DNA from: Cryptomeria japonica
Lineage: Eukaryota; Streptophyta; Pinopsida; Cupressales; Cupressaceae
Direction: 5' to 3'
Length of the DNA: 64,000 bases
Assembly: GCF_030272615.1 (NCBI RefSeq)
Contig: NC_081412.1
Coordinates: 346,584,169-346,648,168 of the forward strand
Part shown: piece by piece, positions 23,925-35,449 of the stretch
Layout of the letters: each line of letters opens with the position of its first letter
Numbering within the stretch: position 1 is the first letter of the stretch
Program-made: the position numbers and the translations under genes
The notes under the pieces: generated by a model
What the model was told of the DNA's origin: nothing
What the model saw: the letters and a program-made list of their open reading frames with translations, nothing else
The model's database searches: none

Positions 23925-24170
23925 ATGAAGAAGCTTATCACCTCATTGTGATAGCATATCACCTCATCCATAGATATCACTTCACGTGATATCAACCATT
24001 ATGGCATATCCATAGATATCACCTCACATGATATCCACCATTATGGTTTATTCATAGATATCACCTCATGTGATATCAACCATTATTGTGAGATCATCAA
24101 CTCACAATGATGGTAAGATGCACAAGTGTTCATCATTGTGAGATTGTCACCTCACAATGATATTCACCAT
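23925..24170. repeat. Tandem imperfect palindromes (ATATCAC..GTGATAT)
   Basis: About three units of roughly 43 bp, each with CATAGATATCACxTCAxxTGATATC and CCATTATGG, followed by related CTCACAATGATGG units. Each unit can fold on itself. Confidence 0.75.
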
Positions 24171-24421
24171 GGCTCATCCAGAGGGTAAACACACAAGTAC
24201 AAGAAAATCATCATGGACTCTCCCACGTAATGTTGTCATAGCGTCACACACATGACTTCCACCATGAATCATATCAAAGGGTGGAGATAAGGGCTTTCAC
24301 CTTAAGTCTCTCTCAAAGAGAAATGCATTAACAAGACTTTACACCTTAAACATCTTATAAAGAGAAGAATACATTAGTATAAAAATATAAACAGATCAAT
24401 GATGTTGAGACTCAATCTCAG

Positions 24422-24720
24422 CTAGGGCTTAATTCTCCACCATACCAAGCTTACCTCGAAAGTACACAACTTTATTTTGGAGAGAGGTTTGGTGAGAGTG
24501 TCTACCGTTTTCTCATCAATGCTAATGTATCTTAACTGAATAGCATTCCTTTCCATCATGTCTCTAACATAGTGATACTTGATCTCCACATGCTTTGACC
24601 TATCATGAAATACAAGGTTGGAGTCTGCATCACTCTTGGTGTATTCCAAGCTTACCAAGTATCCATCTATCCAGGAATATCATGACCTAGGAGTCAGCAT
24701 AAAGGCCTTCCAGCCTACAT
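24422..24720 (-). pseudogene. Copia RNase H C-terminal remnant
   Basis: Frame 24658-24422 gives V-F-H-D-R-S-K-H-V-E-I-K-Y-H-Y-V-R-D-M and T-L-T-K-P-L-S-K-I-K, the conserved end of copia RNase H. The rest of the domain is missing upstream. Confidence 0.8.
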
Positions 24721-24879
24721 ACATGGGACTCCATCCCATGAATCATAGTCCTTTGACTAATCACTAGAGAAACCATCTAGACATGGTCCACTCCCTCTGA
24801 ACCAATATGACCAAGATTCTCGGATATCAATCGAAGTACATCTTCTTAGTCGCTCCCTCTGTCATGGAAGCATACCCTG

Positions 24880-25247
24880 CTCACATGGTCCCAATCATGG
24901 ATAGCAAATAGTTTGTCATCTTGATGTGGTTAAGTTGTTGTTTCAGTGCGAGAGCTCGACTCGTGTTGTTGATCTCATACATCTCCTCTAATGTATGTCA
25001 CATGCCTTCGTCAACTTGGAGATAATTGGCACAATGTGATCTTTCACAGAATCAACCAACATTTTCATTGCTTTGTTGTTCTTTCTCTTCCATTGAAGCT
25101 TCTCATCCTCTTCTTTTGGTTACGGTACCACTTCCTTCACAGATTCGTCTAATTTGTTTTCCCCCAAGGCAAGCATAACTCTAAACTTCCAAGAGACGAA
25201 GTTTGATGCACCATCAAGTCTGTCTTCAACTCTAAGTCCGTTCACCA
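24880..25247 (-). pseudogene. Copia gag N-terminal remnant
   Basis: From an ATG at 25247 (minus) the frame reads L-D-G-A-S-N-F-V-S-W-K-F-R-V-M-L, then E-x-K-L-D-E-S-V-K-E-V-V-P followed by a stop, then D-S-V-K-D-H-I-V-P-I-I, matching the start of copia gag (UBN2/DUF4219 type). It decays near 24900. Gag would form the particle; the copy is nonfunctional. Confidence 0.7.
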
Positions 25248-25337
25248 TCTTGATGTTGATAGATGTAATCAAACTTGAAGGCAATAATGGAGGATAACCC
25301 TGCTTCTATGAATCTGATCTGATCTTTCCTTAATTCT

Positions 25338-25349
25338 GCTCTGATACCA
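25338..25349 (-). other. Primer-binding site (initiator tRNA-Met)
   Basis: GCTCTGATACCA on the plus strand, directly adjoining the LTR at 25350. Confidence 0.9.
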
Positions 25350-26532
25350 TGTTGAGTTTTGATCAGATTATAATAGGCAGGTAATTTTAAATTTTATTTA
25401 TGTTTTGACCACAATCTGATACTGATAGAATATATATAATCTTCAATCTGACTTATATATATGTTTGATCTGCTGTATATGATCTGCCACAACCGAATTC
25501 AACTCCCACAAGGAATTTGCTTTGTCACGAATGAAGATTAATCTGCAGTTAATGATCTACACCTGATGCACTATCGCTCTGCAATATTGATTTACAATAA
25601 GGTATATTCGATCTGATTCAGTAATACGATCTGATCTTATGATATTCGAATAGATAGAATATCAAAGAACCACGAACTATAGTTTACACCCGATCTGATT
25701 CGCCTTGAATACAATGATCGATCTGCACTAGAATAAATCCGATCTGCTATACTTGGTTTACTGTTGTCTATCACCAATCTGATATCCACAGTCTACAATT
25801 TTTCTTTCTGAACTGTTTGATTCGGTCTGACACAGATTTGTTTTTCCCAATATATTGTATGCTTGTCTATACTATCTGTTAACCATTCGTATGATCCCCG
25901 TGTATATTATCTGAATGTGATATCGATCTGCCTTTTGGTCTGCAGGTAGATCTATGTAATCTGAAATCTTTTAGTATATCTATATATGACCCTCCAAGAG
26001 GAAGACGCAGCATACATATATGCCAAACCCGATGGAAGTCGTGACTCTTCATAAGTCGGCTTCCAATAACACAATCGGTTATGAACCGATTCATAATAAT
26101 TTAAACACAATCGGTTATATCTGAACCGATAATAATATGATTTGTTTATTAGCAAATCGGTTAACACATACCGATTCAATATAGTTGATTGCACACTAAC
26201 TAATTTGAAGATTGAATACAAAATTAATAAGAGCATTAATTAAGTCGAATTTACAATGGGTTCGACTCTCTCTCCCAGAGTTATTCTGCCACGAACGCTT
26301 GGGGGCGGTGCTGATGGCACCGTGGCCGCAGGGATTAGTCTCGCCCCCAGCTCGCCCCTTGCCTGAACCAAGGTAAGGTTGGGGCGCTGGGCTGGGGCCG
26401 CGGGGATACCCTGACGACAAAAAAAAAAATTAAGTTGAATTTACAAATGTCTAAGGCCGATAGGCCAATTAGACATTTGGGTTTGCTATGTCGGCCAGAA
26501 GGAATCCGACCATAGCTATATTATCATCAACA
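25350..26532 (-). repeat. 5' LTR of deleted copia element (with SINE-like insert)
   Basis: 1183 bp; the extra length relative to the partner LTR is the insert at 26256-26429 plus its duplicated target. Confidence 0.85.
26256..26429 (+). mobile_element. SINE-like insert in the LTR
   Basis: GC-rich 174 bp insert ending in a run of 11 A and flanked by a 16 bp target duplication with one difference, TTAAGTCGAATTTACA at 26240-26255 and TTAAGTTGAATTTACA at 26430-26445. The partner LTR has the unoccupied site near 23731. Near its 5' end lies GGGTTCGACTC, matching a pol III B-box (GGTTCRANYCC); no A-box is present, so the copy may be 5'-truncated. Confidence 0.75.
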
Positions 26533-26777
26533 AAAAAAAGTATTTTTTGATTGTTTTTCTGCAATTTTTTACATTTTCTTGTAAATCTGATTTTTTCCCG
26601 ATTTTTTGCCGATTTTTTCTCGATTTTTTCAAAAAATCTTATACTTTTGTTTTGCCAATTAATTCCCCAAACGATTAATGCTTCTTTAGAACTTTATATT
26701 ATAAAGTCACTTTATAATCTGTGCTTTATTAATTTAATTTTAAGGTGGGAATTTAAAAAGTACTTTTCGGAAGCTTA
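26533..26777. other. T-rich flank of the nested region
   Basis: Contains GATTTTTTCCCGATTTTTTGCC words matching the 19880-19930 block on the other side of the nested elements, then a TTATAAAGTCACTTTATAAT dyad. Probably the far part of the interrupted repeat. Confidence 0.4.
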
Positions 26778-26932
26778 TGTAATGTCTCCTATTAGGACTT
26801 AGCTTAATTTTCCCTAGAATTCCTAAGTGAAGTATGGGTTAACACCTTGATTTAGAGCCACAATATTCGAGATATAATTATAGATATAGATAGATATATA
26901 TATGTGTATATATGTATATGTATATATGTATA

Positions 26933-26974
<42 letters not shown>

Positions 26975-27835
26975 TAGATCGAATGCTTATCCTTGTCTTT
27001 GATGCTGTTCGCTTGATTGGATTTATTGATCCTTCTTGGATATCCCTCAAGTCTGCATATTCTACTTTCCAAATATGTTCAGCAGTGTATTCATGTCTGT
27101 GGCTGTCATAATACTTTAGTCTGATTGTAATTGACCTGCTATAATTCATATGGTGTTCCTTGTTTGCAGATTTAAATTCTCATTTTTATTCTGTTTTCCT
27201 CCTTCTAAGGTGGTGTCTCTTTCTTTTGGTGACTGCTGCCTTAAACTGTTGATTATTATTAACTTCATTAAATCCTTCCCTTCACATATGTTTCTACTTT
27301 AAACCTGCTCCTTATCTACTTTCAGACTGCCCTTTTTGTCTGCTCTGAATATACTTATATTCCAATCTGTTCTGAACTTGATCTGATTTCCTTCGATTTA
27401 CTTCTGATCTGCTCTTCTTTCTCCTTTCTCAATCGAACTTCCCCTTTATATACCCTTCACGGCTGGGGGTGATGCCTCTTCATTTGGAGGGTGCATCCTT
27501 TTACTAAGTCGGCCCAATTATGATAATTATCTATGTAATTAATTCGTGTTTTAATTCCTAGGTCAGCCCTCAATTTATGGTCCTTTATTTGAATCAGCCC
27601 TATATAAATTCCATTGAATAAAGCTGTGATTTGCCTTGGGTTGGCCCTATTATGTGGCAACATTCTTATTGGGGTGTATATATATTCTATTTATATTTGT
27701 TTTATTCATTCCATATTCATTTATTCGCCCTTACCTGACGACATAAAGCAGCGACTAGGATTTTGATGCTGCATCTAGGGTTTGTGACTTGGGATTTTGA
27801 ATGCTGCGACTAGGGTTTTAATCCAGGGCATGACA
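26778..27835. repeat. Putative LTR of the TGTAATGTC type
   Basis: Starts TGTAATGTCTCC, carries a TA/TG microsatellite at about 26878-26975 in the same relative place as the LTR at 15645, contains TTGTTTGCAGATTT as that LTR does, and may end at GGGCATGACA (27835). No TSD, partner LTR or clear primer site found, so boundaries are tentative. Confidence 0.4.
26878..26975. repeat. TA/TG/TAGA microsatellite
   Basis: Compound dinucleotide repeat, mostly TA with TATATG and TAGA words. ORFs across it (Tyr/Ile strings) are artefacts. Confidence 0.9.
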
Positions 27836-30290
27836 GCTTATTATTAGAAGTGAATTCAAATTATATCTTTCTAGAAAGTTCGTGTGAAGATTATAAAAGG
27901 AGGATGAAAGGAGTCATTTGGCATTCTAGATATTTGATAGTCTCTAAAAACCACAGTTGTGGAGATTGAACGGGTTTGTTCAAGTACAGCCCTACGGCAA
28001 AGATAGGGTTTGCTGGTGAAAGATCCTCCCTAGCCGATACTATGAAATCCATTAAAGGTTTCAATTTGCACAAAAAAGATTTGCAGGTGGAATCATACAA
28101 GTTTCAAACAGGTGCATAATTGGAAGGATATTAAATAAATTGTGAAGTCTTGTAGGCAAGACAAATTATTGATAATTTGAAATATTTGGAAAGATTATTG
28201 TTTTGAATACATTTCATGGTGAATGTAAGGAAAGAAAGTTTGGATGCCATGAATTGAAGGTTTATTGCTGGTCTGAATAATATACTTGGATGGGCATTGA
28301 TAATTCATAATACCTCTGGTTGAGCATGGAAATTGCCAGAAGTAAGGCACAATACTTGATTGAGGATGGGTGTGAGGAATACTTACAGCTGGGTGTCCAA
28401 AATCAGCATCTAGGAGTGAGGTTTTATCTTGATTACTGCAAATTAATGACAAAAATTGTTCGGCGATCAGATGCATGGTGTTAGGCATCACATTTGGGAG
28501 CAGATTTAATTGATTTCAATGAAATATGCTGGTTGCTGGGTGCAAGAACTCAGAAATTGAGAGCAGCAAGTGAATAATAGTCATTGGAGAATTGTAAGAA
28601 CCTTGGACAATTTCCTTTGCTAGTGCAGGCCTGAACCAAGTTCCAGACAAGCTGAAGGAGGACATTAAGAATTGAAAGCTCATATTGATGGTGTGGAATT
28701 GGGAGATTCAGACCAGCAATCATTGAAAGTTAAAGATTGCTATGATTGAGATCAGAACTGTGTTATTTCTGTATTTTACAAATTGTAATCAGTCATTGTT
28801 GAACCTTCATTGGTATTTATTAGACCACAGAGTGTATGGCAAGTATTTATTGAAATGCTATCAAGTTTAATGAATGATGATTATAATGTACTATTTGCAA
28901 AGTACATATGCATATGTTATTACATCTACATAAGCACATTCAAAACAAACACTTTCAGAAATTGTAATTTGTGAGCCCCATGACAAGGGTTTGACAGAAT
29001 GCCAGTGATCAGAAATTTTAAGCAAAACCAGACTCAGGTTCTTACACCTTTTTTGTAGCAGTTTCTCACCTAAATCCTTCTCTACATTATGTATGCCCAC
29101 TGACAAGAGTTCTGAGTACAAGAAGCTTGATCTTGAAACTCACAAAACTTCATCTTATCTTAACAATCTCAACAAATTGTAGACATGTCGACTTCAAAAA
29201 TGTTTCAAAGATCATAGAGAACACTTTGCAGCAACAGAGGGATGATATGGAGCAACACTATGCACAAGAAAGTGTCAAGACCATTGATCACTTCATGCAA
29301 CTTTGCAGCATGTTCAATCCTCTTCAAACACGTTGACTTCATCAACAAACAAACAATTTGGAGGCCAAATACCATACCATGTACAAGTCAATTGGGTATC
29401 CCTATTTTTTAAGGTAAAATAAATGTTGATGCTTTAAATAACTGGATTAATCTCATTTGTTCCTATTAAGCAATCAATCAATTTCTAATGAAGAAATGAT
29501 CACTTTGTTACTTCTAAGTATTTCCTTGTTTGTTAAAGAAGGGTAGAATATTTCTTACAATACTCATGAGAATGACATTACATCTATAGACACCTCAACT
29601 GGTTTTGATGAAGCTTTGAAAGAAACATTTTACCCTATGGTGACTAGTATATCAATTATTCATAACTTCATCAAGGTTAAGAACAATCTGTTAAAAAGTA
29701 TTAACAGTATACCTTAACTTGTAAGCTGAACATAAAAGATTCCAAACAAAATTTAATTTTGAAGAATTGTTCGGGCTTGAGACCAATATGGACTTCATAA
29801 TTATTCCTTATGAGAGATACAAGTATGCTAGTAATTTGACAGCATATCTGCCACAAAGTAGTGCTTCCCTGGACTCAAATAATTTAAAAGTTAACTCTTG
29901 TTGTAAAAGCAACCACCTACTTAATCTTCTTTGAATTAGTATCTTATTCACTAGTTAAGTCAAGGTTTAGTAATCCGAATATAAGACTTGCTCTAAGTAG
30001 CAACTACTTCTAGAGGACAAGCTCGGCAGACTTCCACCAAAGAATCAATTTCCTTTGGAGGATAGAATTTATACGGAATAATGACTTCCTCTAGATGAAT
30101 AACTTCATTCTTAGCACATTTGTCCTCAAAGCATGGCATGGCCCATTAGTCATTTGTCAAGTTTATCATTTCACATTCCTAACTAGGTTTATATTTGAAG
30201 CTTTGATGGCATTTCTATTAGGAAATGAAGGAACCTACTGCACATATGCTCATATTATCCCCACAACCATATACAAAATTTGATGGCATA
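27836..30290. other. 2.5 kb without recognised features
   Basis: Moderate AT content. Short open frames at 29121-28891 (minus) and 29127-29336 (plus) are polar but match nothing I recognise. Could be interior of the element whose LTR is suggested at 26778-27835, or unique intergenic DNA. Confidence 0.4.
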
Positions 30291-30295
30291 TCCAC
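30291..30295. repeat. TSD TCCAC, left copy
   Basis: Identical to 44704-44708 beyond the other LTR. Confidence 0.9.
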
Positions 30296-30641
30296 TGTTT
30301 AGTCCTAAATGTATGGTTGGTGAAGAAACAAATAACACAGTCTTTCCCACACGTACCATATATTCATATAACAGAACAATCGCACATCACAGCATAAATG
30401 ACAATGATACTAATTAGACCAGAAGAATTATATCTTTATTCCAGTGTCCAAAAATGTCCATACATAATTCCCCCTACCGAGGTTCCAACCAAACAATATA
30501 AAGACCCGACGGTTGGTCAAGTTGCCAACCGTCACCAACTCCCAACTACCCAGGAACCTCTCGGCGACAACATAAACATAAACATAACATAACACACTTA
30601 CCAATATTATTCTTACTAACATACGTTATCTACCCCTAACA
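30296..30641 (-). repeat. 3' LTR of gypsy element 1
   Basis: 346 bp, plus-strand reading TGTTTAGTCC...CCCTAACA; partner of 44358-44703. Confidence 0.95.
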
Positions 30642-30658
30642 TTAGCCCCCCCAAAAAC
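30642..30658 (-). other. Polypurine tract of gypsy element 1
   Basis: Minus strand reads TTTTTGGGGGGGCTAA immediately before the 3' LTR. Confidence 0.8.
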
Positions 30659-30729
30659 GTAGTCGTCTTCCAGACGACTCAGACAAGAAAAACTAAATTA
30701 TATAAGACATAGCTAAGACCGAGAAGAGG

Positions 30730-33330
30730 GAGGAGGCGTCCCTGTAGTGGCCGCAGGAGGAGGTTGCTGTCCGGCGTGAAATTTCAGGTTCTTTTCTGCC
30801 AGCAGCTGTCATTCCCATGCTTTCTTTACCATGTGAGCAGCTTCCAGTAGCTTTTTATCTTTTTGTTCTAGCTGTAAGGTAAGCTCTGCCACCTGGGCTG
30901 CTAATGCCTGTGCCTCCTCCTCCTGTATGCTGCAACGGGCCTCATAGGTGGTCATCTTCATTTCCATCTCCTTCCTCAAGTTCCTCTCCACTGTAGCTAA
31001 CTGTGCCTGCTTCTCGCCTTCCTTCTCTAGTGTTGTTATGTACATCTGCTGAGCCTCTTGCTCCACCTGGTGCTGCCGCATCTATAAGGACACCTCCCGG
31101 AAGGCCTTCTCCATGTTGCGGAAGGTGGTGCCCAGGGTGCCTGTGCCTCCTACCAGGTGCCTGTGGGTCCAGTTCTGAATCATCTCAGGCGTACTATGGT
31201 CCGGCCACCCTTGCTGCTCAAAGTGGCGCGTGAACTCATTCGTACACCCCACAGTAATGAAGTGACACAGCTGTGTAGCGTCGGCTGAATTGTCGGCCTC
31301 CATCTGTCCAGTAAGCTGAGCCATGTTGCGTGCAACATCGGAGAGCCCCTGTAGCTCCCCCAGCAATCGTCCGAGTGAGCCTGCTGGATCACTCGGATCA
31401 GGTGGTGTAATGTGGAGCCCTGCAAGTGCTCCCTCCAGTCCACTGCTCTGCTTGTCACTTCCTAGGTTCTGATGCTCTTGATCAACGGATCTCTCTCTGT
31501 CCAAGTCTGGGATAGTATTATCTCTATCTGGAGTCATGCCCGCCCCAATGGCCATGTTATGCGGTGCAGGGGAGGGGGGAAGGTGCAGGGCAAGTGCGCA
31601 CTGCCCTAGTCATCCATCCAGTGAGGCGTCTATATCTTCATCTGTAAGAGTGTCCAATGCTACTGCTGCCTCCAAGTCACCCTCAGTCCCCTGTATATTC
31701 CCTGGCTCCTTCCCTGTTGGGGCCGTACTAGTACCTGCTGGAGTCGTACCAATATCTACTGGAACCGTACCAGTATCTGATGCACCCGTACCGGTTTATG
31801 TTGGTACTTGTACCGGTTTCTGTTGGTACCGTACCGGTTCCTGTCGTACCCACGTCTGTCATACCAATTACTGTCGTACCCTCTGTAGGTTCTGCCGTAA
31901 GTACGGCCAAGCTGATCTGTGGTAGGGATACCCGTCACTATGCTGGTGGTTCCCCTTCGCTGATTTTTTGGAACAGCACCCCTACTGGTCGTACATCTCC
32001 CACGGGGCTAGCTACTGCAAGCGCTTCCTAAGGTACCAAGTGTGCCGAGGACAGTGTCGAGGGTGTGAATTTTACCCTCGTACTTTTCCATTGGGCTCGT
32101 AACCCTCCCTGTTGTTCCTCCTCTTCCTGCTGCCACGACTTTGTTTCCTCTTCCTGCTGCCACGACTCTGTTTCCTCTTCCTGCTGCCACGGCTCTGTTT
32201 CCTCTTCCTCCTCCACACTTGTGTGTCCTGTCAGATGGAACCCCTCATCACCACTTTCCTACTCTTCAGTCTATTCCACCTCCTCCCCCGAATCTTCTGC
32301 GTTGCTAACATCTTCAATCTCCATGGATGTGTCCAGTTTCCTCCTCTTTCTGGTCGACTGCGCGGTGTCGCCTAGGGTGTCCAGATGGATATAGTAGTAC
32401 ATGGTGGGTTTATTCGGTTCTACCCATCCGCGTGGTTCAAATGTTCCCCATACTTCTGGTGGTACCTGCAGGCGTACGACATCAAGGAACAAGTTGATAG
32501 CATGATGGCACATGTAGAACGTCTTGTGTTCTAGTCTCAGGAAATCATGGATTTGTTCTGCTAGGAGTTGCCCCCAATTGTACACCTTCCCGCATCTGAT
32601 CCCATTCATTAATCCTATCATCCATATAGCTATGTCGGATGCCCGGCTAGCTCCCGTAAGGCAGCTTTTGACCAGGTCCATTAACATCCTCCATTCTCCT
32701 GGTGCGATAAACGCACGCTTCATTCCTCTGTTGTTGGCCCAAACACTTTTCCATTGCTCCTCCGTGAGATCATCTCTGCACACCAGATCCATCAACCATT
32801 TCTTCTTTTCCCTGGTGAGTTTTTTGGTTGGTTTGGCCGCAGATGCCCCTTTCTTGGGTATACCAAATACCCACCAGAAATCCTCTAATTTGAATGAAAC
32901 TCGCACTGTGCACCCTTGGAACTGAATGACTGAAGCTCGTTAATGTGGATTATAGCCCAATACCATGGTTCACAAAACTGGCTCGAACTCCTTAATGTTG
33001 AATGTGGGCATTTGGATGGCGTGGTTGACCTGTGCCCTCCTGAGAGATTCCTTCGTCACATGGTCTGGAGGGGTTTCTTCCCACCAGGTATGACATTCAT
33101 TGCCAGTCACTCTCAAATGCTACAATCACCGCCGTGAGTCCCTCTGAGTCCTTTGGTGCCTTTGGTCTGCTCCTGGTTTTCTTGCTATTGGCGGACTCTG
33201 TGGCAATCATGGTTGTACTGCAACTGCCTTTTTCTATTCTTCTTCCCTTGCCCCGTCCTTGGTCGTCATTATAACTGTCGGAAAGATTGTCTCTCCAGTT
33301 TGTACGGCCCATTGTACCACTCACAGTTCC
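30730..33330 (-). pseudogene. Extra ORF downstream of pol, with repeats and coiled coil
   Basis: Minus-strand coding sequence in the position of an env-like or accessory ORF. The part 32906-32271 (211 residues open) has a compact alpha-rich look (KLTREKKKWLMDLV, EEQWKSVWANNRG, GRCGKVYNWGQLL-like blocks) and ends in a basic-acidic stretch; I do not recognise a family. The same frame continues past stops at 32271 and near 32262 into an acidic region with three 9-residue repeats (EEETExWQQ) at 32210-32118, then a Gly/Thr-rich repeat (31910-31790). After a frameshift, 31555-31082 and, past one TGA, 31081-30809 give a polar segment ending in a long Glu/Gln/Leu coiled coil. No signal peptide or membrane segment supports an envelope. 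Confidence 0.55.
32118..32217 (-). repeat. 27 bp in-frame tandem repeat
   Basis: Three to four units TCCTCTTCCTGCTGCCACGA... (27 bp each on the plus strand) encode a 9-residue acidic repeat on the minus strand. Confidence 0.85.
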
Positions 33331-33479
33331 CTTGTCGTACAGCTTCCTTAACGTGTTCTGCCAGACGACCCCCTTGCTTCTTATATCTGCCTGCTGCCTG
33401 CTTGAATGGACTGCTGCGTACTGGTTTTGGTACCATACTTATTTTCCTGCTTCTTCCTCCTTAGCTGGTCATACGATAT

Positions 33480-34020
33480 GTGCAAGGCTCCGTACAGAAT
33501 AGGGTGCCAAGGTAGCCTGTCATACGTAGCACTCTATCGATCTTGGTACCTACTGTACGGACAAGGAGTTGTCGTCGTACATCGTACACTTCTCCTCTGG
33601 CTGCTTTCCTTATACCGTACGTCGTACAGTCTCTTCCACAGGCGAATTCTCCTTACTGTGTCCGTACATGTAGACCATACACCGCACGGCAAAAGCCTGT
33701 CTCCACTCCTCGTGCGTCGTACGTCATACGTGGTAGGCCGACTTCCGTCCTCTGGCGCGTCCGTACGCGAAGACCGTACACGTATGGTGAAACCTGTTGG
33801 CACCCTTGCGTCCTTGTCTGTGCAATCTGTACGCTGTACGTGTTAGTCCACCTTTCGTCCTCTAGTGCGTCTGTACGCGAAGCCCGTACGTCGTACAATA
33901 AAACCTTTTGGCGCCCATGCTTCCCTGTCTGTGCAATTCGTACGCCGTATGGGCTTGTCAATTCTTCCATGTTTGCCTTTGCGTTCGTACGGTTGGTCCG
34001 TACGGTGTATTGGTGGTTGT
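33480..34020. repeat. CGTACG-rich tandem region of gypsy element 1
   Basis: About fifteen CGTAC/GTACG words in 540 bp, several overlapping as CGTACG. Two to three units of about 110 bp can be aligned from 33650 to 33965 (TGCGTCxGTACGCGAAGxCC and CTGTCTGTGCAATxxGTACG blocks). All three frames are interrupted on both strands. Located between the acidic segment after pol and the extra ORF. Confidence 0.75.
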
Positions 34021-34119
34021 CCCTTCCTCTTCTTTGTTGAACAGTTGCTTGCTTCCCTCGGGTTCACCTTGTTGTCTTCCCTGCGCTGTGCCTAATGGGA
34101 CCTTGTGGAGGCTTTTATA

Positions 34120-35276
34120 ATCACTTCTCCTTGCCAGGGTTAGGGTTAGGTGTAAATGTTTTATTAGCTTGACATAAAATAAATGCCTTTTTAGCAGTCT
34201 TAATTTTCCCCTAGTGCTTTTGCTGATACTTGCCTGACATTTCAATTTTTTAATACTCGCCAACTTGGACTTAGTTGCTTTTTCCCTGTATTTCTCCTCC
34301 TTACCCTTTAAGACCCCTTTCTTTAACAGTCACTTTACTTCCTTTATCTGACAAGGCTTTTTCGATTTTAGCCTCCTTTCCTTTAATTTACCCAGGTATC
34401 CCTTGGTCTAATTGTGCCTTCTAGTTGGTCTTTTGGAAGCCATTGGCCAGTTTATTGTGTCCGTCCTTATTGCTGAAGGATTTTCCTGCCTCCTTTGTTT
34501 CCTCCTTGCTGGCCCCATACCTTGCTTCTTTTTCAACTTCTTCACTATTCCTTTGTTCCTCATCCTGTCTTCCTTCCATTTCTTGTTTGGTTCCTGTTCG
34601 GAGTCTTCATCCCCATTGTTGTTCCTCCACCCCTGAGGCATTGTTTGGCGTCTTCATTCTTATTTCCGAGTCGTGTAACCACATACATAAGTGTGGTAAT
34701 CTTCTGTAGCATTCTTGGGCACAACACGTCCTTACGTACTCCAGATCCCATATCTTGTCCACCAATGGGGCGGGTCCCACACCCTTGTAGCGGCCATCAA
34801 TGTAGCGATCCCCGTACTATTGGTACAATTTTACTATCTCCGTCAACCTCCGGTGGCCCAGCTGGGTTAGGAATCACCCAGTACAATGAATTAGGTTCGG
34901 CTTCTACCTCGCCTGCCTCGGAAGCGATGACAAATAGGTCTTTTGTTTTCAGCACCATTTTTAAACAGGGACCTAGGGTTGCCCCATATACCTCCAAGTC
35001 AAGCTCTTCCTCCAAGTCCACCAGCTCCTCTTTATTTATGTTCTCATCTCTCCTCTCGGCTTCCGCTTCTTCATCAATGTCATATGCTACGTATCCCTCC
35101 CGAGGTCCTTCGTACGGGGCCCGCTTCCTCCAATGTCCTGAAACTCACACCCACAGAGCTGGGTCCCCGAAATACGCATTCATGAGGTGCTTGTGGATCC
35201 TGGGAACCGCCACACTGTTGTGCAAATCGCACACCCATCCCCGTCTTGGACAGGGACCCCCCAGTTCGTGCCTTTC
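34120..35276 (-). pseudogene. Post-integrase coding remnant of gypsy element 1
   Basis: From 35276 down, the frame reads H-E-L-G-G-P-C-P-R-R-G-W, V-A-V-P-R-I-H-K-H-L-M-N-A-Y-F-G-D-P, a TGA, then V-S-G-H-W-R-K-R-A-P-Y-E-G-P and an acidic run (35060-34970) to a stop at 34797. It appears to continue the pol reading frame that ends at 38067 across the inserted solo LTR. Lower coordinates to 34120 are degraded. No known domain recognised. Confidence 0.45.
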
Positions 35277-35283
35277 TGTCCTG

Positions 35284-35445
35284 CCCTGAAATTTGGCTGA
35301 GTCTGGAATTTCCTGATCCTGAAATTTGGCTAACTCTGAAAAACTGAAGAAACCTCCAAAAACTAGAATTTGCAATATAACTCCTGGAGGTCTGAAACCA
35401 CTCTCAAACATCCTGAAAGTATATATAGAATATAACTTAAAGTAT
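35284..35445 (+). repeat. Dispersed core repeat, copy 2
   Basis: Same ordered blocks as 21865-22030 and 47085-47215, ending in AATATAACTTAAAGTATAAG. Here it forms the first 160 bp of the putative solo LTR. Confidence 0.75.
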
Positions 35446-35449
35446 AAGT

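Larger units (their letters stand above)
22841..26532 (-). mobile_element. Internally deleted copia element with LTRs
   Basis: Direct LTRs at 22841-23834 and 25350-26532. GCTCTGATACCA (primer site for initiator tRNA-Met, minus strand) is at 25338-25349 directly against the right LTR, and CTCCCTCTTAGCTA at 23835-23848 is the complement of a polypurine tract. The interior of 1.5 kb keeps only the start of gag and the last part of RNase H, so most of pol has been deleted. Flanks are AAAAA on both sides, compatible with a 5 bp TSD but low in information. Family copia by the gag and RNase H pieces. Confidence 0.8.

Noticed and set aside
26823-27149. Minus-strand ORFs rich in Tyr and Ile
   Set aside because: They are translations of the TA/TG microsatellite; no domain is present.
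30642-33330. Envelope gene of a retrovirus-like element
   Set aside because: No signal peptide, transmembrane helix or Cys pattern is visible in the accessory ORF; it ends in a soluble coiled coil.
31003-34709. Numerous plus-strand ORFs, some over 100 codons
   Set aside because: They lie opposite the minus-strand accessory ORF and CGTACG arrays of gypsy element 1 and have low-complexity Ser/Leu/Cys composition.
34495-35289. 264-residue plus-strand ORF
   Set aside because: Opposite strand of the acidic post-integrase coding remnant; the Ser/Pro-rich reading is the complement of Glu/Gly/Asp codons.
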